Of a stretch of DNA of 64,000 bases, positions 7,406 to 17,183 are shown piece by piece. The position numbers were made by a program, and so were the translations under genes. Numbering within the stretch: position 1 is the stretch's first letter; each line of letters starts with the position of its first letter. Source of the DNA: Candidatus Bathyarchaeum tardum (GTDB lineage: Archaea > Thermoproteota > Bathyarchaeia > Bathyarchaeales > Bathyarchaeaceae); the NCBI GenBank assembly GCA_029762755.1, contig JARVGH010000004.1, positions 186,001 to 250,000 on the forward strand, read 5' to 3'. Below the pieces are notes generated by a model, which worked only from the letters and a program-made list of their open reading frames with translations, made no database searches and had not been told where the DNA came from.

Positions 7406-10400
7406 ATGCCTTACATCAAGAAAATCGAGCTTAAAGGCTTCAAGTCCTTCGGTCCAAAAACCGCAACTGTTACACTGGACAAAGGTTTCACAGCAATAAC
7501 GGGACCGAACGGAAGTGGAAAAACAAACATTGCAGACGCAGTGCTATTTGGGCTAGGGGAACTCAGCGCCAGAAGAATGCGAGCTGCGAATCTTTCTAAA
7601 CTAGTTTATCACGGTTACCCTGATTTGAACGTTAAAAAAGCCAAAACAGCTAAAGTTGTAATACAGTTTGACAATTCCGATGGCAGATTACCCGTTGACA
7701 CCCAAACAGTAACAATTTCTAGGGAACTAAACAGGGCAGGTCAAAGCCTTTATCGCCTCAACGGAAGAAGAATCTCCCGAAGCCACATAGTCAACATTTT
7801 ATCAATGGCTGGAATCAGCTCCACAGGCCATAACGTTGTTTTGCAAGGAATCATCGCCCGAATCGCTGAAATTTCTGCAATAGATCGAAGAAAAATGATA
7901 GCAGACCTAGTAGGCATTGCCCAATACGATGCAGAAAAAGCAGAAGCTGAAGACAAACTGCGTGCCGCTGAAATTTCCATTCGAACTGCCATGGGCAGAA
8001 TAGATGAAGTCCAACAAAGAGTTGACAATCTAGAAAGAGAACGCAACGAACTGCTTCGTTACATGTTTTTACAAAAAGAAATCAAACGATTTGAAGCAGT
8101 GAAGATTTTTGGAGACATTATGGAAGTTCAAAAGAAAATAGATGAAGTAACGTCTAAAATTGAATCAGTTAGCAGCAAGGTAGAAGATTCACGAGAATTA
8201 CGAGACAAACTTAGGTCACAAAGGTATGACGTTGAGTCTGAGTGGAGAAAACTTGGCTCAGAAATGATTGAACAACGGGGATCACGCCTCCTTGAAGTTC
8301 AATATAAAATTGGTGAAGCCCGGTCCAGAATAAGTGAACTGTCAACAAAAATTGGGGCAGGAACTGCAAGTGTTGATGGTCTCAAAAAAGTCATGGAAAG
8401 CAACGAGCAGAAACTGGGTTCCATGCAAAGTGAAGTAACAGACAACAGAAGTGAAATTCGAAAACTGAAACGTGAACAAGAACGTTTCTTAAAGGAAATT
8501 GCAGAAAAACAAGCGCAGTATGATGAAATTTCAAATCAAGCCTCTAAACTTCGGGCAAGCTTGGGAGAAAACAACAAAAACATCAGAGAAATTGAACAAA
8601 AGTTAGAGAACTACACTCAAGAAATTGTTAACCGTCGCAGTGATGTTATCCAAAGTCGAACATCCCTGAAGGTTCTTACAAGGCAACTAAATGAGCTCGT
8701 TAAACGAAAGGCAACGTTTGAGTCAAACCTTGATATGCTCAAAAAATCGTTTGCTGACCTAAGAGCAGTAAAAAGCGACCAAGAAAAACAAGCAGTTCAT
8801 TTGGAAAAAAGTCTAGAAAAAAGATTTGCCCTGCATGAATCAACAAAGATAGAAATGGCTCAGGCAGAAAAAATTGCTGAGTCTGCCCGAGAAGCAGTAG
8901 TTGAGTTTGCAGCGCAAAGGGAGATGGCAGAAAAGGTTGCTACTGAAGAAACTGCCCTGAGAAACATTGAAGAACTTTCTGATTTGGGTGCAATAAAAGG
9001 AGTTTATGGGCGTCTTAAAAAACTGATTAAGGTAGAAAAGGGATACAAACGGGCAATAGAAGCAACTGCAGCTGGCTGGTTGGACGCCATGGTTGTCCAA
9101 AATTATGACGCTGCGTTTACGTGTGCTGAAACGCTTAAACGTATGAAGCTGGGTCGAATTAAAATTATTCCTATTGATGAAATGGCACAAATTAATTCTA
9201 TAAATAGTCCAAGACTTAGAGGAATTGAAGGAACTGCTGCTGATTTTGTTAGAAGTTCCAAAAGGTATGATCCGGCAGTAAGGTTTGTTTTTGGCGATAC
9301 TCTAGTAACAGATGATCAGAAAATTGCTATTGCTGCTTCACGAAACGGCAGTAGAACAGTTACAAGAAACGGAGATCTCTATGAGCCACAGGGTGGATTT
9401 GAAAGTGGCTATTACCGGGCTCCAGTTGATTATTCTTCGATTATTCCCAGCAAAAATGCAGTAAAAAGCCTTGATGAAGCTGTTGCTGCCCTTAGGTTAC
9501 ACTTATCAAAACGAGAAAGTGAAATAAACAATTTTGAGGAAGATATTGAAAATATTCGCAAAGAAATGGCTAGTTTAGCTGAAACTATTGTCACCCTTGA
9601 CGGGGAAATCGGAAGAGTCCGTCAAAACGTCAAAGGCACCCGACAAAACGTCAGGCGTATCGAGAAACATCTAAGCAGAATTAAAGAGAAACGAGAAGAG
9701 GAAAAAAATAAACTCGGGGAAGTGCGTTTACAACGCAACCAGCTTAATAAAGAAATTGAAAACCTACGAGAAAAGTTAAATGATTTACGCAGGAAAACGG
9801 ATACAAGCCAGATTCAAGAAATGGAAATTCAACGAGAAAAAATCGGAGAAGAACTGATTACTTCACGTCAACAAATGGGCAGCGTAGAAACTAAACTTGC
9901 AACTCTTGATTCTACGTTTGGTAACGTATTGAAAGTAAGTGCAGATAACATTCGAATTCAGCAAAGAAAAATAAAACAACAAATTGCTACAGTAGAAAAT
10001 GAAGTTGACGCCGCAATTAAAGAAAAAGTTTCGCTGGAAAAAGAAGTTGTAGAACTGGAAAACAGCAAAGAAGAACTTTCTAGAACAGTATTGAACGCAA
10101 AAGAAGAGTCCAAAAAATATACGGTTCAACTTGACGATTTAGATAAAAAATTAAGAGAATTAGATTCAATTTATGAACGTTCAGACAGGCTTTATAATCA
10201 GTTGCAGTTTACCCTTCAAACAAACCAGATGAAACTGGAACAGCTTAATGCCAGATTGGATGAACTGGGTCATGATGAACCCATGCCAATTTCTCAAAAA
10301 CAACTAGAAACTGCAGAGAAAGCTCTTAGACAGTTGCGCCTAGAATTAAGCAGGTTGGGTGCAGTAAATCAGCTGTCTTTGGATCATTATGCAGAACAAG

Positions 10401-10957
10401 CTTCAAGATACAAAGAATTGTCTGTACGAATGAACGAACTGGAAAAAGAAAAACAGTCAATTCTAGCATTCATGGAAGAAATCGAAAAGAAGAAACGTAA
10501 AGTTTTCATGGAAGCATTCGAAAAAATCGACAGCAGTTTCAGTAAATATTTTGAAAAACTAACAGGCGGCGGAACGGCATCCCTTGTCCTTGAAAATCCT
10601 GAAGACCCCTTCGCCGGAGGAATGGACATGCAAGTACAGTTTAGAAATAAAGCATCCATCCTTGTTAGTGGCGCAAGCAGTGGAGAAAGGTCAGTTTCTG
10701 CTGTTGCATTTATTTTTGCACTTCAAGATTTTATGCCCACTGCATTTTATGTGTTTGACGAAATTGATGCCCACCTTGACGCGTTTCACGTATCAAGACT
10801 GGGAGACCTTTTTGTTGAATTATCAGATAAATCCCAGTTTGTGGCAATTACTTTGAAACCAGAAATGGTAAGCAAAGCAAAGAAAGTCTGGGGAATTTAC
10901 GAACGCAGCGGTTATTCTCACGTAGTATCAGCTAAAATTAAAGAGGTGACAGCGTAA
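7406..10957 (+). CDS. smc: Chromosome segregation/condensin ATPase SMC
   Basis: 1183 residues, full family length. The N-terminal Walker A is GPNGSGKT (33-40). Two long coiled coils (~165-510 and ~680-1010) flank a hinge domain (~515-660) that includes DLGAIKGVYGRL. The C-terminal head has Walker B FYVFDE (~1114-1119) and the D-loop region. The ABC signature reads ASSGERS (1090-1096) where most SMC proteins have LSGGEKS. It dimerises at the hinge and, with ScpA and ScpB encoded immediately downstream, forms the prokaryotic condensin ring. The ATG of scpA directly follows the stop codon, so the three genes form one operon. Confidence 0.97.
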   Translation: MPYIKKIELKGFKSFGPKTATVTLDKGFTAITGPNGSGKTNIADAVLFGLGELSARRMRAANLSKLVYHGYPDLNVKKAKTAKVVIQFDNSDGRLPVDTQTVTISRELNRAGQSLYRLNGRRISRSHIVNILSMAGISSTGHNVVLQGIIARIAEISAIDRRKMIADLVGIAQYDAEKAEAEDKLRAAEISIRTAMGRIDEVQQRVDNLERERNELLRYMFLQKEIKRFEAVKIFGDIMEVQKKIDEVTSKIESVSSKVEDSRELRDKLRSQRYDVESEWRKLGSEMIEQRGSRLLEVQYKIGEARSRISELSTKIGAGTASVDGLKKVMESNEQKLGSMQSEVTDNRSEIRKLKREQERFLKEIAEKQAQYDEISNQASKLRASLGENNKNIREIEQKLENYTQEIVNRRSDVIQSRTSLKVLTRQLNELVKRKATFESNLDMLKKSFADLRAVKSDQEKQAVHLEKSLEKRFALHESTKIEMAQAEKIAESAREAVVEFAAQREMAEKVATEETALRNIEELSDLGAIKGVYGRLKKLIKVEKGYKRAIEATAAGWLDAMVVQNYDAAFTCAETLKRMKLGRIKIIPIDEMAQINSINSPRLRGIEGTAADFVRSSKRYDPAVRFVFGDTLVTDDQKIAIAASRNGSRTVTRNGDLYEPQGGFESGYYRAPVDYSSIIPSKNAVKSLDEAVAALRLHLSKRESEINNFEEDIENIRKEMASLAETIVTLDGEIGRVRQNVKGTRQNVRRIEKHLSRIKEKREEEKNKLGEVRLQRNQLNKEIENLREKLNDLRRKTDTSQIQEMEIQREKIGEELITSRQQMGSVETKLATLDSTFGNVLKVSADNIRIQQRKIKQQIATVENEVDAAIKEKVSLEKEVVELENSKEELSRTVLNAKEESKKYTVQLDDLDKKLRELDSIYERSDRLYNQLQFTLQTNQMKLEQLNARLDELGHDEPMPISQKQLETAEKALRQLRLELSRLGAVNQLSLDHYAEQASRYKELSVRMNELEKEKQSILAFMEEIEKKKRKVFMEAFEKIDSSFSKYFEKLTGGGTASLVLENPEDPFAGGMDMQVQFRNKASILVSGASSGERSVSAVAFIFALQDFMPTAFYVFDEIDAHLDAFHVSRLGDLFVELSDKSQFVAITLKPEMVSKAKKVWGIYERSGYSHVVSAKIKEVTA

Positions 10958-11650
10958 ATGGTTCAAAAAATGAAAAAACCGTTCTATTTTCAGCCGCCAC
11001 TAAATATACTCTTTGAAATTCACAGACTGGAAAAAGTGCTACCGTGGGATGTTAACATTTCTTATCTTCTGAAGATGTTCTTGGATGAAATGGAAGAATT
11101 CGGAGAGGTAGATTTTAGAGCTTCAGGAATGGCGTTGGATTCATCTAGTACCATTTACCTCAGAAAAACCAAACTACTACTAAAATTGGAAGAACCGCCC
11201 CCACCACCCAAAAACATGTCCGATTTTATTCCACCGCCATTGTTCTTGCCCCTACGTTACGAATTATCTTCAACAACCATAGATAACCTGCTTAACGTAC
11301 TAGACGAAGTTCTAAAAGGAGAAAGTTTACGCCCCCCAAAACTTCCTGAACCAATACTGCCCACACCAGAAATTCTTCCACCACTGGACATGTATCTACT
11401 ACAAATTGAAGACCATATGAAGAATCTGTATGAACAGCTCTGCCAACTTGTTGGCACAGGAGAATTGATAACGTTCTCTAAACTCACTGTGGGACTTGAA
11501 AGGATTGAAGTAGTTAAAACATTCATCATTCTGCTGTTTCTTGCCCAACGGGGAAAAGTAGGCCTGTGGCAAGAAGAAGAAATAGAAGAGCTTTACATAA
11601 CTGTCATAGGAGATCCAGTATTTGACGAAAAACGAACAGAACCTGTCTGA
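10958..11650 (+). CDS. scpA: Segregation and condensation protein A (kleisin)
   Basis: 230 residues. Kleisin subunit that bridges the SMC heads. The N-terminal FEIHRLEKVLPWDVNISYLLKMF (read in parts) and the C-terminal TFSKLTVGLERIEVVKTFIILLFLAQRGKVGLWQ winged-helix segment are typical of ScpA. The middle is proline-rich (EEPPPPPK) as in kleisin linkers. It starts at the base after the smc stop and overlaps scpB by 29 nt. Confidence 0.9.
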   Translation: MVQKMKKPFYFQPPLNILFEIHRLEKVLPWDVNISYLLKMFLDEMEEFGEVDFRASGMALDSSSTIYLRKTKLLLKLEEPPPPPKNMSDFIPPPLFLPLRYELSSTTIDNLLNVLDEVLKGESLRPPKLPEPILPTPEILPPLDMYLLQIEDHMKNLYEQLCQLVGTGELITFSKLTVGLERIEVVKTFIILLFLAQRGKVGLWQEEEIEELYITVIGDPVFDEKRTEPV

Positions 11651-12236
11651 GAAAGATCAAGAAAAAGCCAAAGTAGAAAAAATTAAGCATCAACTGGCGT
11701 TAATGGAGTCTGCATTGTATGTATCAGGTAGACCCCTTGATTTGAGAACATTGGCAAGTGTAGCAGGGACTCGTTCGAAAAAAAAGGTTCGAAAACTAGC
11801 GAGAAAATTAGTTGAAATGTATTCAAACCGTGAAAGTGCTATTGAAATACTGGAAGTAGAAGGGGAGCGGTTTGTTATGCAACTTAAAAGTGATTATACG
11901 GGCAAAGTTAGAAAACTAGCTACAAGACCCCTTTTATCTGCTGGACCTTTGAAAACTTTGTCTTACATTGCGTTTAGGCAACCAATCTTTCAGACCCTAG
12001 TTGTTGACGTTAGAGGGCACCACTCTTATGGGCACCTTAAACAATTAGAAGAGATGGATTTGATAGTCCGTGAAGGCACAGGAAAAAAAAGGATAATCAA
12101 AACAACACAGTTTTTTGCTGATTTTTTTGGGTTAAGCCACGACCTCCGAGCGATGAAAAGGCAACTAAAAACCATTTTCAAAGATTTGGAAAAACCTCAA
12201 ATAGAAGAAAAAAAGGAACCTGAGAGCCAAAAATAA
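11622..12236 (+). CDS. scpB: Segregation and condensation protein B
   Basis: 204 residues from TTG 11622, supported by an aggagatcc Shine-Dalgarno ~8 nt upstream inside scpA. Two winged-helix domains are expected: the first from ~20 (ALMESALYVSGRPLDL), the second around LSAGPLKTLSYIAFRQP and the YGHLKQLEEMDLI segment. The order smc-scpA-scpB and the 29-nt overlap support the call. It binds ScpA and stabilises the condensin complex. Confidence 0.93.
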   Translation: MTKNEQNLSEKDQEKAKVEKIKHQLALMESALYVSGRPLDLRTLASVAGTRSKKKVRKLARKLVEMYSNRESAIEILEVEGERFVMQLKSDYTGKVRKLATRPLLSAGPLKTLSYIAFRQPIFQTLVVDVRGHHSYGHLKQLEEMDLIVREGTGKKRIIKTTQFFADFFGLSHDLRAMKRQLKTIFKDLEKPQIEEKKEPESQK

Positions 12237-12243
12237 AAGATAA

Positions 12244-12251
12244 GCTTATAT
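12244..12251 (+). promoter_or_regulatory. Likely TATA element for eS8
   Basis: gcttatat, 45-52 bp before the eS8 start, with a purine-rich BRE-like stretch (aaaagataa) ahead of it. A short hairpin AGTCT-CAAC-AGACT (12265-12278) lies in the leader region. Confidence 0.4.
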
Positions 12252-12295
12252 GTCAAGTTTTGGTAGTCTCAACAGACTTATGAGATGATGTAAGC

Positions 12296-12688
12296 TTGTC
12301 AGTATGGCACGGAGATCAACATAAACACAAAGCTACTGGCGGAAGAAAAATAGCTAACCGCAAAAAGAGAAGATTTGAAAGAGGATTCTTCGCAGCAGAA
12401 ACTGCACTTGGCAAAAACAAAAGCAAATCCATGCGAAAACATGGAGGTAACGAAAAACAACGCCTGCTAGCAGTAAATGAGGCAAATATCTCAGATGCTT
12501 CTGGAAAAACCGAGAAAGTAGAAATTGTTCGCGTAATCAAAAACCCAGCTAACGTAGACTACGACAGACGAGGAGTAATCACCAAAGGAACAATGATTGC
12601 AACATCACTGGGAACCGCTAGAGTAACTTCACGCCCAGGGCAAGACGGCAAAGTAAATGCTGTTCTAGTAGACAAAAAAGAAGATTAA
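12296..12688 (+). CDS. rps8e: Small-subunit ribosomal protein eS8
   Basis: 130 residues from TTG. The N-terminus VWHGDQHKHKATGGRK and the RKKRRFERG stretch are family signatures, followed by the KNPANVDYDRRGVITKGT core and a C-terminal basic end. Length matches archaeal eS8 (~125-130). It is a component of the 30S ribosomal subunit and is part of the archaeal/eukaryal-specific protein set. Convergent with SRP19; their ends are 10 bp apart. Confidence 0.96.
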   Translation: MSVWHGDQHKHKATGGRKIANRKKRRFERGFFAAETALGKNKSKSMRKHGGNEKQRLLAVNEANISDASGKTEKVEIVRVIKNPANVDYDRRGVITKGTMIATSLGTARVTSRPGQDGKVNAVLVDKKED

Positions 12689-12690
12689 CA

Positions 12691-12720
12691 AGCTTTTCTA
12701 TCGACGTAAGATAGAAAGCT
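12691..12720. terminator. Stem-loop between convergent eS8 and SRP19 genes
   Basis: AGCTTTTCTATC (12691-12702) pairs with GATAGAAAGCT (12710-12720) with one bulged T and a 7-nt loop. It overlaps the last codons of SRP19 and follows the eS8 stop; T-rich sequence follows on the plus side. It could act on both strands. Confidence 0.5.
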
Positions 12721-12982
12721 CTTTTGCAATTTTTTTCATTGTTTCAGTTTTTGATTCAGTTTTAGGAAGAACAATAAACCCAGTTTTTCTCCAAGGACAA
12801 CTGGGATGAGCAGCATCAAGATTAACTTCAGGTTGCAAACCTAATCGTTTGGCAGCCCGTTGAAGTTCTTCAATTTTTGGTGAAGATACAGCCAAGTTTC
12901 TTGGTACCCGTCTGCCATCGTTTCTGGTTTTAGTCGAATCAAAGTAATTAGACCACAAGACGATTGAGTTTTTTTTCCGCAT
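12698..12982 (-). CDS. srp19: Signal recognition particle protein SRP19
   Basis: 94 residues, the usual archaeal length. The NDGRRVPRNLAV segment (RNA-binding GRR-P-like core) and LGLQPEVN match SRP19. It binds 7S RNA and helps load SRP54 for membrane and secretory protein targeting. The SRP19-Gar1-TFB neighbourhood fits an archaeal information-processing block. Confidence 0.95.
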   Translation of the reverse strand: MRKKNSIVLWSNYFDSTKTRNDGRRVPRNLAVSSPKIEELQRAAKRLGLQPEVNLDAAHPSCPWRKTGFIVLPKTESKTETMKKIAKELSILRR

Positions 12983-13206
12983 TATAATCTAAATTGCTAA
13001 ATGATGTTGAGCATTTTATTAGTTGTGGTTTCCCCTGAAGACAAAAACAAAAACAAGCAACATTACAATCTAATTTGAATTTCTGCACAAAAACGTGAAA
13101 AATTAAACTTTTTGATACATCGACATTCATGCGAAATACGCAAATGAATCAGATAAATTTCGAAAATAAAATTGAATGTGCAAAGTTAACAAAAAAGTCA
13201 GAAACG

Positions 13207-13214
13207 TTTAAATA
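13207..13214 (+). promoter_or_regulatory. Likely TATA element for gar1-tfb
   Basis: tttaaata within gaaacgtttaaataaaac, ~38-45 bp before the gar1 start. The gene has a gaggggt Shine-Dalgarno at ~13244. Confidence 0.45.
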
Positions 13215-13251
13215 AAACCGAACGGGTGAATCATAGGTTTTGTGAGGGGTA

Positions 13252-13524
13252 GTGGTTTTGCACAGAATCGGTAACGTCCTTCACGTAAGTACTACCAGAA
13301 ATCTTATTCTGAAATCCGAAAATATCCCCCGCATTGGTGACCGAGCAGTAAATGAAAAACTCAAACCAGTGGGAACCGTTTTTGATGTCTTTGGTCCGAT
13401 ATCTTCCCCGTATGTCGCAGTTAAACCCTACACCCAGACTCCAGAACAATTTGAAAATCAAGTTCTTTACGCAACCCCTACAAAAGACGGCGTAAAAAAC
13501 AGAAGGAATAGGAAGAAAAAGTGA
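13252..13524 (+). CDS. gar1: H/ACA RNP protein Gar1
   Basis: 90 residues from GTG 13252, with gaggggt just upstream. The beta-barrel core is visible as [23 protein letters not shown], a Gar1 hallmark, and the C-terminus is basic (RRNRKKK). Gar1 is a core protein of H/ACA ribonucleoproteins that convert uridine to pseudouridine in rRNA together with Cbf5, Nop10 and L7Ae. The stop overlaps the tfb GTG start in a GTGA arrangement. Confidence 0.94.
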   Translation: MVLHRIGNVLHVSTTRNLILKSENIPRIGDRAVNEKLKPVGTVFDVFGPISSPYVAVKPYTQTPEQFENQVLYATPTKDGVKNRRNRKKK

Positions 13525-14456
13525 AAGAAGAAAGCATCCCACAGGCACCAAAAATTCAAAAATGTCCCGAATGTGGAAGTAATCGCATCATGAGGGACTA
13601 TGAATGTGCCGAAATAGTCTGCATGAACTGCGGAGTAGTCGTAGCAGCAAAACTTGCAGACCAAGGACCCGAATGGCGAGCCTTTGACGATGAACAACGA
13701 ACAAAACGTGCCAGAGCAGGAGCCCCAGCAACATTCACCATCCACGATAAAGGCCTTTCAACAATGATTGATTGGCATGACAGAGATGTTTATGGGAAAA
13801 GATTAGCCCCAGGACAAAAAGCACAAATTTACAGATTAAGAAAATGGCAAAGACGAATCAGGGTTTCAGATGCAACAGAAAGAAACCTTGCTTTTGCACT
13901 TTCTGAAATTTCAAAAATTTCTAACAATCTAAATTTGCCAAAAAACATTCTTGAAACCGCTTCAGTCATCTATCGCAAAGCAGTTAAAGAACGCCTCATC
14001 AGAGGAAGATCGATCCAAGGTGTAACTGCTGCCGCGATTTATGTTGCTTGCAGACAATGTGGAGTCGCCAGAACATTAGATGAAATCTCCCAAGCTTCAA
14101 CAGTAAACAAGAAAGAAGTTGGACGAAGTTACAGGTTCCTGATTAAAGAACTTAATTACTTCATCCCACCGCTAAAACCTAGCCAATACGTAACCAAGTT
14201 TTCAAACCAATTGACCATGCAAGGCAAAGTAGAAGAAATCGCCCACAAGATTCTGGGAACCGCAAAGGAATTAAAACTCACCTCGGGCAGAGGACCAACA
14301 GGCATAGCAGCAGCAGCTAGTTACATTGCTTCAGTTTTAACCGGAGAAAGAAAAACTCAAAGAGAAATTGCAGAAATCGCCCAAGTAACAGAAGTAACCA
14401 TACGAAACCGTTACAAAGAACTGGTAGAAAGACTGCAGTTCGTCATCTATTTGTAA
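13521..14456 (+). CDS. tfb: Transcription initiation factor TFB (TFIIB homologue)
   Basis: 311 residues from GTG 13521, overlapping gar1 by 4 nt. The N-terminal zinc ribbon has Cys15, Cys18, Cys34 and Cys37. The B-linker follows ([11 protein letters not shown]), then two cyclin-like repeats (~115-205 and ~210-305). The second ends with [23 protein letters not shown], the recognition-helix region that reads the BRE. It recruits RNA polymerase to TBP-bound promoters. All family elements are intact. Confidence 0.97.
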   Translation: MKEESIPQAPKIQKCPECGSNRIMRDYECAEIVCMNCGVVVAAKLADQGPEWRAFDDEQRTKRARAGAPATFTIHDKGLSTMIDWHDRDVYGKRLAPGQKAQIYRLRKWQRRIRVSDATERNLAFALSEISKISNNLNLPKNILETASVIYRKAVKERLIRGRSIQGVTAAAIYVACRQCGVARTLDEISQASTVNKKEVGRSYRFLIKELNYFIPPLKPSQYVTKFSNQLTMQGKVEEIAHKILGTAKELKLTSGRGPTGIAAAASYIASVLTGERKTQREIAEIAQVTEVTIRNRYKELVERLQFVIYL

Positions 14457-14581
14457 CCCAATTTCGGTTTTTCTTAACTAAAAAGTGAAACGAAAAATGC
14501 AAATCAGAGTGAAATCTGGGCGATAAAAAGTTAAAAAACATTTTAAACAATTACAGTAACTATTAATGAGGAACACTACAA

Positions 14582-14989
14582 GTGCCATCATGCCCCAGAT
14601 GTGAAAAAGCAGTAGACAATCAAATCAAAAGCGGGTCCATGATTGGCAAAGGCAACATGACTGATGATAAAATGAAATATAGGTTAGGTGTTTTTGTGTG
14701 CCCAGAATGTAAAAAAAAAGTCTTGAGCATTACAGAAAAACAAGAAACCAAAAGGGATTTTATACGGGCAGTTAAAGAAATTAAGGGAGTGGAAAAGGAG
14801 TTAACAACCATGTTGGGGGATTTAAAAGAAAAAATTGAAAAACTAAAAGAAGAAAGGACCGAACTATTAGAAGAGATAGAAGAACTTAAAAAAATAGGTG
14901 AAACAAAAGCAAGCACTTTAGAGGACGAAATTGCTTCCCTCAGAGAAGAAGTGGAATCCCTTAAAGAAATGTTAGATGAAAACGAGTGA
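14582..14989 (+). CDS. Zinc-ribbon coiled-coil protein of unknown role
   Basis: 135 residues from GTG. CPRC near the N-terminus and CPEC at ~40 form a four-cysteine zinc ribbon. From ~75 onward the protein is one continuous coiled coil, with repeating EKLKEERTELLEEIEELKK heptads. This is an architecture of small archaeal adaptor-like proteins, but I do not recognise a named family. It follows tfb on the same strand after 125 bp. Confidence 0.75.
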   Translation: MPSCPRCEKAVDNQIKSGSMIGKGNMTDDKMKYRLGVFVCPECKKKVLSITEKQETKRDFIRAVKEIKGVEKELTTMLGDLKEKIEKLKEERTELLEEIEELKKIGETKASTLEDEIASLREEVESLKEMLDENE

Positions 14990-15577
14990 ACACATAACAG
15001 TTACTAAACAAAACATAGTAATTATGGGCAAGAATTGTGTTTACGGCGAGAATCAAGAAGAAGACACTTTTTCATTAAGTCCTTATAGTTATTCAGGAAA
15101 TTGTTGATCAGTTTTCAGTTTACGAAAATCAGAACCAATGATTTTAAACCAGCAGGAATTTCTAGTTTAAGTGATGTGGAGGGTTTACCCATCACCATTT
15201 CAAAATGGTGTTTGGCTTCCTCATAGTCTGACTAAAATTTAGCATCGTTGTTTTCTATCCATTTTTTCACCAAATGTCAAACCAATAAATTGAATCTTAT
15301 AACTAAGTAAAAGCTTGCAAAACCAAGCTGAACAAGGGATGTAATTATACTTACGGTAGTGAATTCCCAAAACTTAACGAAAGCATCGGGATCAGAAAAA
15401 ATTGGACAAAATGTTAAAATTTCTGTTGGAAAAACTTGTAAAGTTTTAGTTAAAAAATGAAGTGTATAGAACCTGCTTTTGCACAGTTTATAGAAATTTT
15501 TGATGTTAAAACCGTAGATAATCGACTTTTTTGCTGTTTTATTGGCGTTAAAGCTTTTGTGCTAGAAAGGATTAACA
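14990..15577. other. 588-bp gap with one extended hairpin (15179-15222)
   Basis: No protein gene is supported here. The notable element is an imperfect 44-nt hairpin: GAGG (15179-15182) with CCTC (15219-15222), CCA (15189-15191) with TGG (15113-offset partner at 15213-15215), and an apical CACCATTT (15193-15200) with AAATGGTG (15203-15210). The fold gives about 15 pairs. The surrounding sequence is AT-rich and otherwise featureless. It could be a small RNA gene or a terminator. Confidence 0.4.
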
Positions 15578-15952
15578 GTGTTTTTATTATTTAACAACAA
15601 AGCGGGGTTCATCGTGGAACAAAAAGAATTGAAACGAATGGCTGTTATCCTGCAAGAACTAGGGTTAAGTTATACAGAAACTCTCGAAGTTATACAAGAA
15701 ATGTCCAAAGACGTAAACAACGCCCAGAAATTATGGCGTGGAGAAAAAAAGTCAAAATTAATCAAAATTGCTTTGGCAATTATCACATTCCCAGAACCCA
15801 CTCCCATAAGTGAAACAATAGGCGGTGCGGTTTTAGTTGCCGGACTTGTTCAGACTAAAATCAAAAATTCAACATTACACGTAGAAGACATTTACAAAAC
15901 CTTCAAAGAAATAAACAAAGACATAATGAAAACCAGGCAATTTGAATCTTAA
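15578..15952 (+). CDS. Hypothetical protein
   Basis: 124 residues from GTG 15578, with aaagga ~5 nt upstream; an internal GTG at 15614 (VEQKELK) is an alternative. The N-terminal half is helical (ELKRMAVILQELGLSYTETLEVIQEMSKD). The middle has ITFPEPTPISETIGGAVLVAGLV, a glycine-rich, possibly membrane-associated segment. The C-terminus is again helical. I do not recognise the family. It is flanked by a long gap and by convergent serB. Confidence 0.6.
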   Translation: MFLLFNNKAGFIVEQKELKRMAVILQELGLSYTETLEVIQEMSKDVNNAQKLWRGEKKSKLIKIALAIITFPEPTPISETIGGAVLVAGLVQTKIKNSTLHVEDIYKTFKEINKDIMKTRQFES

Positions 15953-15974
15953 GCAATTTTTATTACCTGTTTTT

Positions 15975-17183
15975 TCAAGAATCCAGTTTTTTGTCGGGTA
16001 CTAATTCTTTGAGTTTTTCTTCTGGTGCACCTAAACAGTATAGAATGCCAGCAAGATTGTCTTTAGTTATTACACCAGAAGCAACTTTTTGTAGAACTGC
16101 CTTTGGATAAAGGGCAATCCCTAAACCAGAGTTTTGAAGCATAAACCGATCATTTGCACCATCACCCACGGCAACAACTTGTTCCATCAACAAATTCTCT
16201 TTTTTAGCTATCTCCTTCATCAGTTCAGCTTTTCGTTCGGCATCAATTATGGGTTCTAAAACCTCACCAGTTAGTTTTCCATCTTTGATTACAAGCTGGT
16301 TAGCATAAACAAAGTCGATTCCAAGTTTTTCTTGGATTTTTTCAACAAACTGAGTGAAACCACCAGAAATAAGGGCTATCTTGTAACCCAACGCTTTAAG
16401 GGCAATTATTAATTCTTCAGCCCCAGCGGTTACATCCAAGTTTTCAACTATGGAATCAAGGACTTCAACAGGTAAACCCTTCAAAAGTCCAACCCTTTCT
16501 CTTAGGGCTTGCTTGAAGTCAAGTTCTCCATTCATAGCTCGAGAAGTAATTTCACTTACTTTTCCGCCTACACCTGCAGCTTTTGCTAACTCATCAATAA
16601 ATTCAGCATCAATCAAAGTGCCGTCTACGTCAAAAACAATCAATCGTTTTGGTTTACGAAAAACAGTATCCTTCTGGAATACAACATCTTGCCCAACTAG
16701 CTTGCATTCTTTGCTTAGGGATTCTTTGAAGTCTTGAACAGGAACCTTTAGGTCGTTGATGTCTACAAGTATTTCCATGGCGTTTAATTCACCATAAGCA
16801 ATCATGCGTATCCGTTCAATGTTTGCGTTATTTTCAGAAAGGAAACGTGAAACTTTCGCTACTATTCCAAGTTGATCCTTACCTAAGGTTGTTAAAAGCA
16901 CAAGTTTTTTGCCAGTTTTTCTCCGTACAGACGGAAGGGATTCTATGTTTACATCTAAACCTACCTTTTGCCCCATGACCATGAGTTGCTCTCGCAGGTT
17001 TTCAAAAGAAACAGACATACAACGACAATCAACTATCATAAAAATTGCAAATAATCCTCTCATACTGAAGGCTTCGATGTCAACGATGTTTCCTTTGGAA
17101 TAGGCAATCAATTCTGTTATTTCTGTTATTAAACCGGGTTTATCTTTTCCAGTTGCTGTAATCACGACAAAGGGTTTAGACAT
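15975..17183 (-). CDS. serB: Phosphoserine phosphatase with two ACT domains
   Basis: 402 residues. Two ACT-like domains occupy ~1-85 and ~90-175 (FVVITATGKDKPGLITEIT and LVLLTTLGKDQLGIVAKVS). A HAD hydrolase domain begins at FDVDGTLIDAEF with the nucleophile Asp and acid/base Asp, and continues to the GDGANDRFML metal-binding motif. It catalyses the last step of serine synthesis, L-phosphoserine to L-serine. The ACT domains suggest amino-acid feedback control. The gene stands alone. Confidence 0.94.
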   Translation of the reverse strand: MSKPFVVITATGKDKPGLITEITELIAYSKGNIVDIEAFSMRGLFAIFMIVDCRCMSVSFENLREQLMVMGQKVGLDVNIESLPSVRRKTGKKLVLLTTLGKDQLGIVAKVSRFLSENNANIERIRMIAYGELNAMEILVDINDLKVPVQDFKESLSKECKLVGQDVVFQKDTVFRKPKRLIVFDVDGTLIDAEFIDELAKAAGVGGKVSEITSRAMNGELDFKQALRERVGLLKGLPVEVLDSIVENLDVTAGAEELIIALKALGYKIALISGGFTQFVEKIQEKLGIDFVYANQLVIKDGKLTGEVLEPIIDAERKAELMKEIAKKENLLMEQVVAVGDGANDRFMLQNSGLGIALYPKAVLQKVASGVITKDNLAGILYCLGAPEEKLKELVPDKKLDS

